From: Rhizophagus irregularis
Lineage: Eukaryota > Glomeromycota > Glomeromycetes > Glomerales > Glomeraceae
Direction of reading: 5' to 3'
Assembly (NCBI RefSeq): GCF_026210795.1
Contig: NC_089437.1
Coordinates: 1,550,001 to 1,614,000, forward strand
DNA: 64,000 bases
In this document: one piece after another, positions 12,901 through 22,569 of the stretch
How the letters are laid out: every line of letters starts with the position of its first letter
How positions within the stretch are numbered: the stretch's first letter is position 1
The notes under the pieces: generated by a model
The model's database searches: none
Seen by the model: the letters and a program-made list of their open reading frames with translations, nothing else
Told to the model about the DNA's origin: nothing
Made by a program: the position numbers and the translations under genes

Positions 12901-14531
12901 TATTTATTTAATTCTATTATTTATATAATATTTACATATAATAAATTCTTTATTTAAAAAATTAATTTTATAATTTCTTTTAGTTGGTAAGTTATAAGTT
13001 ATTTATTTAATTCTATTATTACTTATTTATATAATATTTACATATAATTTAAACTAACTAAATTCTTTATTTATAAAAATTATCTAATAATATAGCTTGT
13101 AAGTTATTTGTTATTTCTATTGTCAAATATTTATTTGTTAATTGAATTTTTTCATATGAAATTTCTGTTATTTTAGTTGGTAAGTTGTGAAATATAGATT
13201 ATTATTATGTATGTTTGTACAAAAACTACGAAACTAAGACATATGTTATATTAAATTTCTATTAAATTTAGAGTAAGTGTTGATTTTAATCTTAAATTTT
13301 AGTGTAATTTTTGATATAAACTTCCATAATAATTTTAATTATTTAAATTTATAGGTTTGGAAAAAGTGGAAATGCAATTATAGATGATTTTATTTTGGAA
13401 AAAAAATTAAAATGGATACCTTATGATAAACTTAGAAATGTTGAATATTTTGATAAAGGAGGATTTGGTACTATATACAAAGCTATTTGGTTTTATGATG
13501 GTAAAGATAATGAAATAATTCTTAAATGTTATGATAATTTAAGTGAAAATTTAAATGAATTTTTAAACGAAGTATGATAATATATTATTTTCTTTTTAAT
13601 TTAAATTATAATTTATTTATACTAAAATATTATTATTATTTTATAGTGGAAATATCATGAAAGTTGTTTAAATTCAGATGATATTATTTATTTTTATGGG
13701 TTTACAAAAGATCCAGATACTTTGAAATATATGGCGGTAATGGATTATGCAAACAAAGGTAATTTAAGAGGAAACTTAACAAGAATAATTAAAAGTGATT
13801 GGAATCAAAAATTATATATGTTATATAAAATTATTTCTGGACTTAATTTTATACATAGCCAAGATCTTGTTCATTGTGATTTTCATGATGGTAATATTTT
13901 AAATCATAATGAGAGTAAAATTTATATTAGTGATTTAGGATTATGTAAACCTGTAAAATCATTTTTGAAAGAATATGATATTTGTGGTGTTATACCATTT
14001 ATGGCACCTGAAGTTTTAAGAGGCAAATCCTATACTCCAGCTAGTGATATGTATAGTTTTTCTATAATTATGTGGGAATTTACATCTGGGATACCACCAT
14101 TTAGTAATAGAGCACATGATTTTCAACTTAGTATAAGTATTTGCAAAGGTGAACGTCCTGAAATTATTGAAAATACTCCACAATGTTATGCAGACTTAAT
14201 GAAAAAATGTTGGAATGAAGATCCATTAAAAAGACCATCTACATCAGAAGTGAATGGTATTATTGAAGATTGGATTTTCCGTCCTTATAATGATGAAGTT
14301 AGTGAAGAAATAAAAAGCAACATTATGGAATTTATAAATGCACCAATTGAGCATAAAAATCTTGTTACTACTAAATCTCACCCTAAAGCATGTTATACAA
14401 GTCGCTTACTTGATTTTACTAGTAAACAATTGAATGAAATTCTTGAAAGTGAAGATTCACAAGCTAGTGTAAAAGTGAATGAAATGTCAGTAAGTAAAGA
14501 TTTAGATGATTGTATAGTTAATTTGAAGTAA
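6954..14531 (+). CDS. Protein kinase (TKL-like) with first exon split off by the micro-exon array
   Basis: First exon 6954-6975 (MDQCIDK, then one extra base), followed by the repeat array, then exons 13355-13571 and 13647-14531 (intron 13572-13646, phase 0). The kinase part shows the glycine loop (KGGFGTIYKA, near 13455), the lysine in ILKCYD, the catalytic loop HCDFHDGNIL (13872-13900; HCD instead of HRD), DLG for DFG, MAPEVL, and a C-terminal tail ACYTSRLLDFTSKQLNEI. Catalytic Asp, Asn and Lys are present, so activity is plausible. The first exon resembles the usual N-terminal CID/Cys motif of this fungal kinase family, and 13355 onward resembles the SGN...WIPY segment. No in-frame ATG exists between 13355 and the middle of the kinase domain, so a start must come from upstream, across the array. 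Joining 6975 directly to 13355 reads into TAG, so the array has to add 3n+1 bases. Exact mRNA is unknown. Confidence 0.7.
8968..10349 (+). repeat. Higher-order repeat of about 430 bp within the array
   Basis: The unit order GGT-TTG-AGG-ATG recurs: TTG at 9182, 9612 and 10046; AGG at 9286, 9716 and 10149; ATG at 9395, 9824 and 10256; GGT at 9073, 9505 and 9937. Spacing is 429-434 bp. Each micro-exon type keeps its own acceptor tail (GGT after AATATAG, TTG and ATG after TTTCTTTTAG, AGG after ATACTATAG), and in this block the ATG units use a GTAAAA donor. This shows amplification in blocks of four cassettes. Confidence 0.8.
12142..12578 (+). repeat. Second higher-order block, TTG-GGA pairs of about 220 bp
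   Basis: TTG at 12142 and 12362 and GGA at 12253 and 12473 repeat with a 220-bp period and nearly identical sequence, including the variant ATCTTCATA in every second unit. This is a more recent duplication than the four-unit block further left. Confidence 0.7.
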
Positions 14532-14713
14532 TTAGGTATGTAATATAGTATATAAAAAGAATTACTATTTTGCAAATTATTAATTATATTTATTTAATTA
14601 TTTAGATATTAAAACAGATAAAAATAACTAATTATTTGTGGTTTTATAAGAATTTATAGTTTTTTTTAAGTGATATCTGATGCCATGCATTTAACAGAAA
14701 TTGTTGCTTAGAT

Positions 14714-14904
14714 TTATTTAAACACTAAGGCTAGAGTAGTAAAATATTTTACAAGATTCTTAGTTTGCAATTTAAATAATTCCTTTTTTTATAGCATATC
14801 CAAGTTTAAATATTTATATTCTCTTTTGTTTTACTTAGAATTATTTAAACACTAAGACTAGAGTGGTAAATATTTTACAAGTTTCTTAGTTTGTAATTTA
14901 AATA
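14714..14904. repeat. Pair of imperfect palindromes downstream of the kinase
   Basis: Two copies of a segment of about 65 bp, at 14714-14779 and 14841-14904. Each begins TTATTTAAACACTAAG and ends in the inverted CTTAGTTTG...AATTTAAATAA. They could be small fold-back MITEs or a duplicated 3' processing region. No coding potential is seen in 14532-15340. Confidence 0.6.
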
Positions 14905-16460
14905 AAACTTTTTTTTTTTAACTTTTCCAATTATTAACTATAAATTATCAAAATAATAATATAAGTATATAAACTATTTCCAATGAATAAAATAAAAATA
15001 AATAATGTAAAATTTTTTATATTCATTTCAATAGCTAATTGAATAATATATATTGTTGACTTTTATTTTTAGTATCATTTTAACGCTCACCAGAGGTGAA
15101 ATTCACCTGAATTTTACTGTATCACATAATTTATAATTATTATATTAAAATTTAAATTTTTTCATTTTTGAAAATTCTCTTTCTAATGAATATGTCACGT
15201 TTACATTAATGTTAGATTAGTTTTGAGTGATTTGCTAATTATATTATTACAAATTTATTAAGTAAAAAATGATCAAATTTCATTAGAAGTGAATATACTA
15301 TTAAATTACAAACAAAAAATAACTGCGTGGGGTTTTTTTATCTATGTATGAACTGCACGTGAGTTTCACATGGATTTTGCATGGGCTGGGATTTTTTACT
15401 GCGCATCAGTTATTAACTTTAACAATCTTAAAAAATATACTAAATGTGTTAAACGTAATTTTCTGGGTAGCTCAAAGGATAGTACAAGAGTTTGATAAGC
15501 ATTGTAATGGTTTTCGGTTAACATGTCCTCACTTCAAATTTTAAAATTATTAGCAAATTGGTACATTATTGAAGGAAGCAAAGACCAAAAGGAAATGCAG
15601 TTGGTTTGTATATTTATTTTTAAACACTTTTTATATTTATTGTATTAACCGAAGTTTAATATTGATATTCATTCGTTAACATACTGTTGTCCAATCAATT
15701 TATTGAACAAACTGAATATATGAACAAAGGTTCCTACAAAAAATACCATTGATCCCTAAAAGACTATTTATAAATTAATGTAAAATCTAATATGTTTAGT
15801 TTTTCATTCATATATAAATAAAGATGGTCTTGCGATCCCGTCAGTCCCACTTCGTACTGCTGGGCCAGTCTTTGGAATATTTGGAAAAATAACAGTGATT
15901 GCGCCTTAAAACTTGTGGCATCATAATCCAGTCTTTTACCAGTAGTGAACTTAGGAAAGTAACAAATTTTGACACTTTGTTTATTTTCAAGTTTATAAAA
16001 AATAAATTTTGTCATTATTTAACAAATTATTTATAGGAAGTAAGTTAATTATTTAATTCTATTATTTACAAATTTATATAATAATTACGTACATTTATAC
16101 TAGTTAAATTTTTTATACTTAATTTGGTGTGAAATGTTAGTTTAAAATATATACATTATTAAAAAAAATTTAACTAAATAATCGAAAGAAAATTAATTGG
16201 TTCCCTGTTTGGTACAGTTTAGTTAGTTTAGTTCAAAACAGGTGCATAAACTTTATTCGAAAGGTTAGATTGTATTAATCGTCCACACTGTAAAGCTGAA
16301 TATTCAAATTAAAATTTTTACAATTATTGTAGTGAATATAATAAATATCAGATATCATATAAATAGTAAAGATAGTGAATATATTTAATAATGCTATTTA
16401 TTCAAGATTTTAACAAAATATATATTATAAATGAAAACAATCATAAAGAACAATTTATAA
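14905..16460. other. Intergenic, no gene I can support
   Basis: The short open frames at 15344-15544 (+) and 15764-16015 (-) have no recognisable motif and no paralogue in the window. The segment 15330-16010 is less AT-rich than its flanks and may be an eroded coding or transposon relic. One stray array unit lies at 16031-16095. Confidence 0.4.
16031..16095 (+). repeat. Isolated relic of a micro-exon array unit
   Basis: The sequence TTATAG, then GAA, then GTAAGTTAATTATTTAATTC followed by TATTATTT matches the acceptor / 3 nt / donor core of the array near 11736-11770. It lies 2.7 kb downstream of the array end, so at least one cassette has moved or the array was once longer. Confidence 0.6.
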
Positions 16461-17930
16461 TTAAATATTTTCTTGAATCCATTCAAAATCTTCAAAAATA
16501 TTATCATTCGGAACACTATGATTATACATTTTAACAATTCCTTGTGTTTTATATTCTTCTATTAAATCAAAGTATTTGGCTCCAATTATTTTAGACACCC
16601 AATAAATATCTTGAATAGTTTGTAATAGCATAGAATGTTTGCCTATCCAATTATCAAGGAATAATTTTAAAGATTTTAATTTAGGTGTCTCATAAAAATA
16701 GAATTTAAATTTAAACAAATTAATTGGTGATGACCTAGTCAAAACTTCAAATAACAAATCCCAATTAAATTCATAGTCATTATTACTATCCCAAATATCA
16801 TTATCAACCAAAATGTATAATCCATTTAAATATTGACAATTATTTAATAAATTTTCTAATTCTAAAATATTCCGATTTCTAAACATTAGTTTAAGGTATG
16901 TAAGATTTGGACAACTTTGATAAATAACTTGAATAATTTTTTCATTATCAATCTCATTACGGAATATGTGATCAATACTTATTTCAATAAGATGTCCATT
17001 TGTATTATTAATTAGACTCGTTAATACCTTGATTAAGACATTTTTAGCTTTCAAAATTTGTAGGAATGGTAAAGATATATTCTTCAACTCTGACATTCTT
17101 TCAACATATTCACCACTTAATTCTAATCTATTTAAATTTACAAAAGATGAAAGGATATTTGTGGTAGGTTGTATATTTGTCTTAAAATGTAGTAGAGTAT
17201 TCGCATGTTTAACTAACGAATTTTCAAGAACCTTACAAAATATATCATTTTTAAAAAATTCCTTGGTTATCAAACAAACATTAAATAATTTTTTGGGACT
17301 TTCAATTAATTTATTAATTCCATAATTGTTATTATGCTTCTCAATAAGAAGTTCTAATTTTTTAACTGAATTGCATATTTCTGTTAATCCAATTAAAACA
17401 TTATCATTGATGCAAGTATTACAGCTGAGAAATTCAAGCTCTGAAAAACAGCGCTTGGCTCCAGGAAAAAGGTTTATTTGATAATCAAATTTTTTGGGTA
17501 TATATAGGTGTGTTAATCTTGTATTTTCATTAATAAAAAGACTAATTATTTCTTTTCTAAAATTTAAAAATACGTCAATATCATAAGGATCAATAATAAT
17601 AACGTTGATCATTTTATCCAAATCATTTATATTTAAATATCTACAAAAACTAATGTAATTAAATAAAGGTTTTTGATAAACAGTTGTCAAAAATTGAACC
17701 CCTTTATTCTTCAAATTACTTCTTGACTCATCTGACAAATGTGAAATGACAACATTTAATAGTATTAATAATAACTCTTCAATCAAATATTTCCAAGGAT
17801 TTTTCCATAAAATCGGAATGGTTATTTCACACCAAGTTTTATTAACTGGAAGGCATGAAAGAAAGGTTTTTTTATCATTTTGTAATTCTTTGAAAATAAG
17901 ATAAAGAATATCTCCATTTAATTTGAACAT
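16461..17930 (-). CDS. F-box-like protein with LRR-type C-terminal part
   Basis: 489 aa from the ATG at 17930. This start is chosen because the paralogue at 21076-22530 begins the same way (MFKLNGDILYL and MCKLNRDILYL); the longer open frame to 18005 only adds a low-complexity leader. Residues about 1-45 form the F-box-like helix pattern DILYLIFKEL...SCLPVNKTWCE...ILWKNPW. The rest carries irregular Leu/Ile/Asn-rich segments typical of degenerate leucine-rich repeats in these fungal F-box proteins. Family knowledge suggests an SCF ubiquitin-ligase adaptor that binds Skp1 through the N-terminus; the substrate is unknown. No introns are evident. It is one of a diverged duplicate pair on this strand. 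Confidence 0.75.
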   Translation of the reverse strand: MFKLNGDILYLIFKELQNDKKTFLSCLPVNKTWCEITIPILWKNPWKYLIEELLLILLNVVISHLSDESRSNLKNKGVQFLTTVYQKPLFNYISFCRYLNINDLDKMINVIIIDPYDIDVFLNFRKEIISLFINENTRLTHLYIPKKFDYQINLFPGAKRCFSELEFLSCNTCINDNVLIGLTEICNSVKKLELLIEKHNNNYGINKLIESPKKLFNVCLITKEFFKNDIFCKVLENSLVKHANTLLHFKTNIQPTTNILSSFVNLNRLELSGEYVERMSELKNISLPFLQILKAKNVLIKVLTSLINNTNGHLIEISIDHIFRNEIDNEKIIQVIYQSCPNLTYLKLMFRNRNILELENLLNNCQYLNGLYILVDNDIWDSNNDYEFNWDLLFEVLTRSSPINLFKFKFYFYETPKLKSLKLFLDNWIGKHSMLLQTIQDIYWVSKIIGAKYFDLIEEYKTQGIVKMYNHSVPNDNIFEDFEWIQENI

Positions 17931-18005
17931 TATTATTATTTTTTTTTTTAGGAAAAAAAAATGTACGTATAAAAAGTTTTTTGGGCTTTTGGCGCAAATG
18001 AGCAA

Positions 18006-18834
18006 ATAGTGACTATATTTATTTGTTTCATGTTGTACAGAAAGATCATAAAGACAAATGATCGACCATATTACGTGTCCAAAAAGATCTAAGTTTATTC
18101 AAAGTTATTTTGGAAGGAAATTTGGACATTTATAATTTAAATTTTAGAATGGTATTTTGGAAATTCAGTAATGCACGACTGAATCTGATAAACCAATTAC
18201 GATACAGTTGATCAAATTTCCAAAAATTCCGCAGGTGCCGGACCAATCCCTCCTCACCTCCCCCTCAAAAATTTTGGTTTCTTATAAAAAAATTTTTTTA
18301 TATAAATATTCCCCCTCATGGAAATCTATTTTTTTTTCCTTCCCCTCCCTCATAATTTCAAAATTTTAATAAAAAATTTTGTAAATTTATCTCTTTAAAA
18401 AATTTTAAACTTTATTAATATTGTATTAATATTGTAATTTTATGCTATATAATTTATTACAATGTAGACGTTTCTAGAACATCCGTCAAATAAAGTATCT
18501 ATCTAGTAAAACAAAAAACAAACAACTTACCCTTCCAGATATGTATAAAATTAATTAACCCAAAAATCAACAGCGAATCCCTAAAGAGCTTAATCTCTAT
18601 GCAGTGTTAAAGGTACCCAAATCGGATGTAAATAATATATTTAGCTATGAAACTAAACTCGATCCCTGCTTTATCATTCTAGTTCTAATTAAAACAATCT
18701 TGTCTATCTAAAACTAAAATTTTACTATGATTTGTTGAAACTTTATTGAACGTATTGAACGTCTATTCGCTATCGCGATTAATTTTAATTTATTTATTTT
18801 AATTTTATTTTTATAATTTGTACATAATAAGTTT
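18006..18834. other. Intergenic, low complexity
   Basis: Runs of C-rich and A/T homopolymer (18235-18360) and plain AT-rich sequence. It contains the upstream region of the F-box gene at 16461-17930. No supported gene. Confidence 0.5.
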
Positions 18835-19133
18835 TTATTTAGAGTCTTCTCTTTGTCCCTGAACTGTCACTATTCGTTTCTTGGTTTCGTTCAATAGTGC
18901 AGTTGCTGAATCTACGTCTTTTCTTTGCATTTAATTTATTAAATTTTCGACTATCTCTTTACTCGGCACCTTAGATATCGTAGGACGCGTTAACGCGTCT
19001 ACAAATTGTTCGTCCTCCAAAAGAGTAAGTGCGTTATTTGTGGACGTCTGTCGATATCTCGGTTTCGTAAAACTTCCATCTTTTCCTATTATTTCGTTTT
19101 GTTCTTTTATCTGGAGTTCATTGCCTAAATCTT

Positions 19134-19172
<39 letters not shown>

Positions 19173-20328
19173 ACTGAATCATATGTGGCCTTGAATAAAT
19201 CTTGTTCATTATTAAATTACATTAAAATATACTTCACTCTGTTAATGATTTTAGCATATGTCTTTAATAATCCTTAATAATATTGTATTTATTTTTCTCG
19301 ATTTCTTGATCGCTTAATTTTTTAACCGCTTGATAACTATATCTTTTCTTAATATCACTGGATGAAATCATAGCGTCAAATATTCTCAAAAATATAAACG
19401 TCCGTTTTTCGTTATTGTTATGTTAGATCCACCCTTTAGAAAAATTCGGTCCATATCGTTTGTTAAGCGAATTTTGGTTTGGACGGGTTTTATATTTGTA
19501 ATTTCGTTTGACCGTTAATCTTTCTAAGTAGCCTGCTTGTTTCATCACTTCATCTTCCAATACGCCGGGAGATCATTAAATCTTAAGTCACGTGACACTT
19601 CGGCAAAAATGTTTATCCAAATAATTGCTATCGGAAATTGTTTTAACCGGAACCTCAGCGATCTTTTCCAATCTGATTTTTTCCGGTTGTGTGACGTCGA
19701 TTTTTCCGATTAGTGTTACGTTTCTTATCTGTTATGGGCTGATTTTTTCTTTGTTGAGTAAAACTAAATTTATTCGCACAACTCGTTTGCGGTTGCTGTT
19801 CTAACTTCAGTGCGTTGATGTCCTCATATTTCTTTATTATTATTCGTTCCTTTGCGGTTACATCAGATTCTAAATCCTTTATCTTTTCTTGTAGACTAAT
19901 AATTGTTTCCTCTTGTAGTTCGATATCTAATTTGAGTATTTTTTTCTTCCAACTCGCGTATTCGTTCCTTAGATGTTACCTCAGTTTCTACCAATTTGGT
20001 TATCTTCTCTTCCAGCCACGTGATATTGAACTGTTGCTGCGCTTGCTAGACGAATAAAAATTTTTTTCGAGAAACTGTAGCAACCTTCGCTTCAATATTT
20101 ACCACTCCATCTTATTATAAACATTTCAGTGAAAAACGCTGGTGGACGACAGTGACGAAAGTCTGCTTGAAATATTCTTTCCGGTAACGTATCGTACACG
20201 CTATCTAGAACCCAAAATTCATTATTCATCTGAACATCATAAAAGTGTTGCTCCTCTATCCCTTCGAACTCCTGATAGAACTCTTTTAAAAAGTTGTTTG
20301 CCGGCGCTATAAACATGTTTGTTGTCAT
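18835..20328 (-). pseudogene. Decayed coiled-coil protein gene, family not recognised
   Basis: It starts MTTNMFIAPANNFLKEF at 20328 and stays open for 78 codons (motif LPERIFQADFRHCRPP). Coding character continues on the same strand: a heptad-like coiled coil at about 19790-20030 (EEKITKLVE, ERIRELEEK, SLQEKIKDLE) that changes frame once near 19940; then a basic stretch; then ISSSDIKKRYSYQAVKKLSDQEIEK near 19290-19370; and a last part reading LLEDEQFVDALTRP near 19000. Several frame changes and stops lie between, more than simple introns would explain, so I call it a pseudogene. A multi-exon gene with unusual introns is the alternative. GC content is higher than in the neighbouring F-box genes, which may mean a different origin such as a mobile element. 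Confidence 0.5.
19137..19167. repeat. (AT)n microsatellite
   Basis: A pure AT dinucleotide run of about 30 bases interrupts the decayed coiled-coil gene. Confidence 0.9.
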
Positions 20329-21075
20329 ATTTGTATATAGTTTATAGTAAAATTATTTTTTAGGATTGGATTAGCTATTTTGTATTTCGTATATATTTTG
20401 TGAAATATTTCTTCCGTTATAATTTTGGTACGAAAGATCGTCGGAAAGAGTTCCCCGCTTGTCTATCGTAAATTATTTTTGTCTCGTTCCTCCCTCTCTT
20501 TTTTCAATAAAAACTCTTGTTAAATAAAAAATCCTGTTAATTGACTGGCCTGCGCCTAAGTACTGGAATCAATTCGATCAATTGATTTGCAAATTCTTGC
20601 ATATTTTCCTAACTAAAATTACATTGAAATTTTGATGCATGTTTTCCTCATACGGACGCACTGTGTAGTGTAACTAATAGTTTTTTTTGGAAGATTTAAC
20701 CGAATAATTGAAAGCAAATTTATTTGGTCCAGGTTTTTAAATAGTAGATTTATTGAAACAGAGAAATATTATTTAATAGCCCAAAATCAAAAGTCTTTTT
20801 AGTTTCACTGACGGTCCTTATAGGACCCCAGATAATTATATATAATTTGGTATATATTACTTGTTTATTACCTGGGTTCACCGAATATTATTGACTTTGT
20901 TAATTTGAATATTGTACAATTAATTAATTTATATTTATATTGTATTTTATGAGCCCGCCTAAATATTTTATGAATTCATTAAATCAAGTTATTTATTATG
21001 GTAAATGTATAAAAATATTAATAAAGATAATGTAATTATAAATTGTTTTTATTGATATAAAGAATAATTCGTAAA
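20329..21075. other. Intergenic
   Basis: AT-rich sequence between the decayed gene and the 3' end of the second F-box gene. Nothing beyond the presumed upstream region of the former. Confidence 0.5.
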
Positions 21076-22530
21076 TTAAATGTTTTCTTGAAGCCATTCA
21101 AAATCTTCAAAAGTACTTTCATTTAGAACATGATTATACTTTTTAACAATTCCTTGCATTTTGTATTCTTCCATTAACTCAAAATATTTCATTCCAATTT
21201 CAAGACCAAGTCCCCAACTATTATCTTGAATTGTTTGTAATAATATAGAACGTCTACCTTTCCAATTATCAAGAAATAATTTTAAAGATTCTAATTTTGG
21301 TGCTTCATAAAAATAGAATTTGAACTTAAACAAATTAGGTGAAGATGAACTAACCAAAATTTCAAATAGGTAGTCCCAATTAAATACCATGTCACCATCA
21401 ACCCAATAAGTTGTATTATCAATAATAATATATAAACCATTTAAATTTTTACAATTAATCAATAATTTTTTTAATTCTAAAATATTTTTGTTTTTAAACA
21501 TTAGTTTAAGATATTTGAGATTTGAACATTTTCTATAAATAATTTGAATAATTTTTTCATTATCAATATCATTATGAAGTACACAATCAATTTTTATCTC
21601 AGTAAGACCCCCATTTGTATTTTCAATTAAATTTGTTAAAGCTTTGATTGGGATTCCTTTAGCTTTTAAGATTTGTAAGAAAGGTAGAGAAACATTTTTT
21701 AAACAATTCCATGACATTCTTTCAACAGGATTGCCACCCAATTCTAATCTATTTAAATTTACTAATGATGAGAGAATGCTTGTAGCAGGTTGCTTAATTA
21801 TCTTAAAATTTTGTATAGTATCTGCATGTTTGATCAACGAATTTTCAAGACTTCTACAAAATGATTCATCACTATTTAAAGATCTCTTGGTTAACAAACG
21901 TACATTATATAATTTTTTAAGACTCTCAACAAGTTTAATAATTCCATAATTGTTATTATCCTTTTCAATAAATAGTTCTAATTCTTTAATTGATTTACAT
22001 ATTTCTGTTAATTCGGACAAGACGCTATCATTAATACAAGCATTACAGCTTAGAAATTCAAGATCTGAAAAGCAGTGTTTTGCCCCAGAAATAAGGTTTA
22101 TTTGATAATCAAATTGATAAGGTATATAAAGATGTGTTAATCTTGTATTTTCGTTGATAAAAAGACCAAATATTTCTTTTCTAATAGTTGAATAATCATC
22201 AACATCATCAAGTTCAATAGTATCGATTATTTCATTTAAATTATTTATATTTAAATGTCTACAAAATCTAATATAATTAAAAAAAGGTTTTTGATAATTT
22301 ATCAAATAATTAATTGATAAACTATTTCTTGACTCATCTGATAAATGTGAAATGATGACGTTTAATAGTAATTTTTTCCCTTTTAAGAATTTCCAAGGAT
22401 TCTTCCATAAAATTGGAACGGTTGTTTCACACCAAATTTTATTAACTGTAAGGCATGAAATAAGAGTTTTCTTATCATCTTGTAATTCTTTGAAAATTAA
22501 GTAAAGAATATCCCTGTTTAATTTGCACAT
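21076..22530 (-). CDS. F-box-like protein, paralogue of 16461-17930
   Basis: 484 aa from the ATG at 22530 (MCKLNRDILYLIFKEL), chosen by alignment with the neighbouring paralogue; the in-frame ATG at 22569 would add 13 residues not shared with it. The F-box-like segment covers about residues 1-45, with the same SCL.VNK.WCE..VPILWKNPW pattern, followed by LRR-like sequence that aligns along the whole length with the other copy, including matching C-termini (FEDFEWIQENI and FEDFEWLQENI). The role inferred from the family is SCF substrate adaptor, target unknown. No frameshifts were seen, so both copies look functional and have diverged for some time. Confidence 0.75.
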   Translation of the reverse strand: MCKLNRDILYLIFKELQDDKKTLISCLTVNKIWCETTVPILWKNPWKFLKGKKLLLNVIISHLSDESRNSLSINYLINYQKPFFNYIRFCRHLNINNLNEIIDTIELDDVDDYSTIRKEIFGLFINENTRLTHLYIPYQFDYQINLISGAKHCFSDLEFLSCNACINDSVLSELTEICKSIKELELFIEKDNNNYGIIKLVESLKKLYNVRLLTKRSLNSDESFCRSLENSLIKHADTIQNFKIIKQPATSILSSLVNLNRLELGGNPVERMSWNCLKNVSLPFLQILKAKGIPIKALTNLIENTNGGLTEIKIDCVLHNDIDNEKIIQIIYRKCSNLKYLKLMFKNKNILELKKLLINCKNLNGLYIIIDNTTYWVDGDMVFNWDYLFEILVSSSSPNLFKFKFYFYEAPKLESLKLFLDNWKGRRSILLQTIQDNSWGLGLEIGMKYFELMEEYKMQGIVKKYNHVLNESTFEDFEWLQENI

Positions 22531-22569
22531 GGTTAAGATTGTTGGCGTAAAATCGTTCAAATGACTCAA

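Larger units (their letters stand above)
7160..13271 (+). repeat. Tandem array of intron-like units separated by 3-nt candidate micro-exons
   Basis: About 58 tandem units, mostly 75-120 bp, each read on the plus strand as GTAAGT donor, A/T-rich body, branch-like CTAAC (usually in ACTAACTAAATTC), then a TAG acceptor. Between each acceptor and the next donor lie exactly three bases in 57 of 59 cases: GGT 14, TTG 14, ATG 6, AGG 5, GGA 4, GGC 3, ATC 3 and eight singletons (TTA, ATT, GGG, TTT, TGC, AGT, AGC, CTT). Exceptions are a single T at 8317 and a single A at 13272. Two donors are damaged (8114 GTGTTA; after 10048 the GT is missing). The array lies inside the kinase gene. It could be a minisatellite removed as one intron, a recursive-splicing ladder, or true codon micro-exons. 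Confidence 0.85.

Noticed and set aside
7160-13271. CRISPR-like array
   Set aside because: Units are contiguous, nearly identical over their whole length and have no variable spacers of constant size; only 3 nt separate splice-like motifs. The genome is eukaryotic.
7160-13271. Plain AT minisatellite or centromere repeat with no further meaning
   Set aside because: Not fully excluded, but constant 3-nt spacing between acceptor and donor, intron-sized units, the branch motif, and position between two exons of one gene argue for a splicing-related origin.
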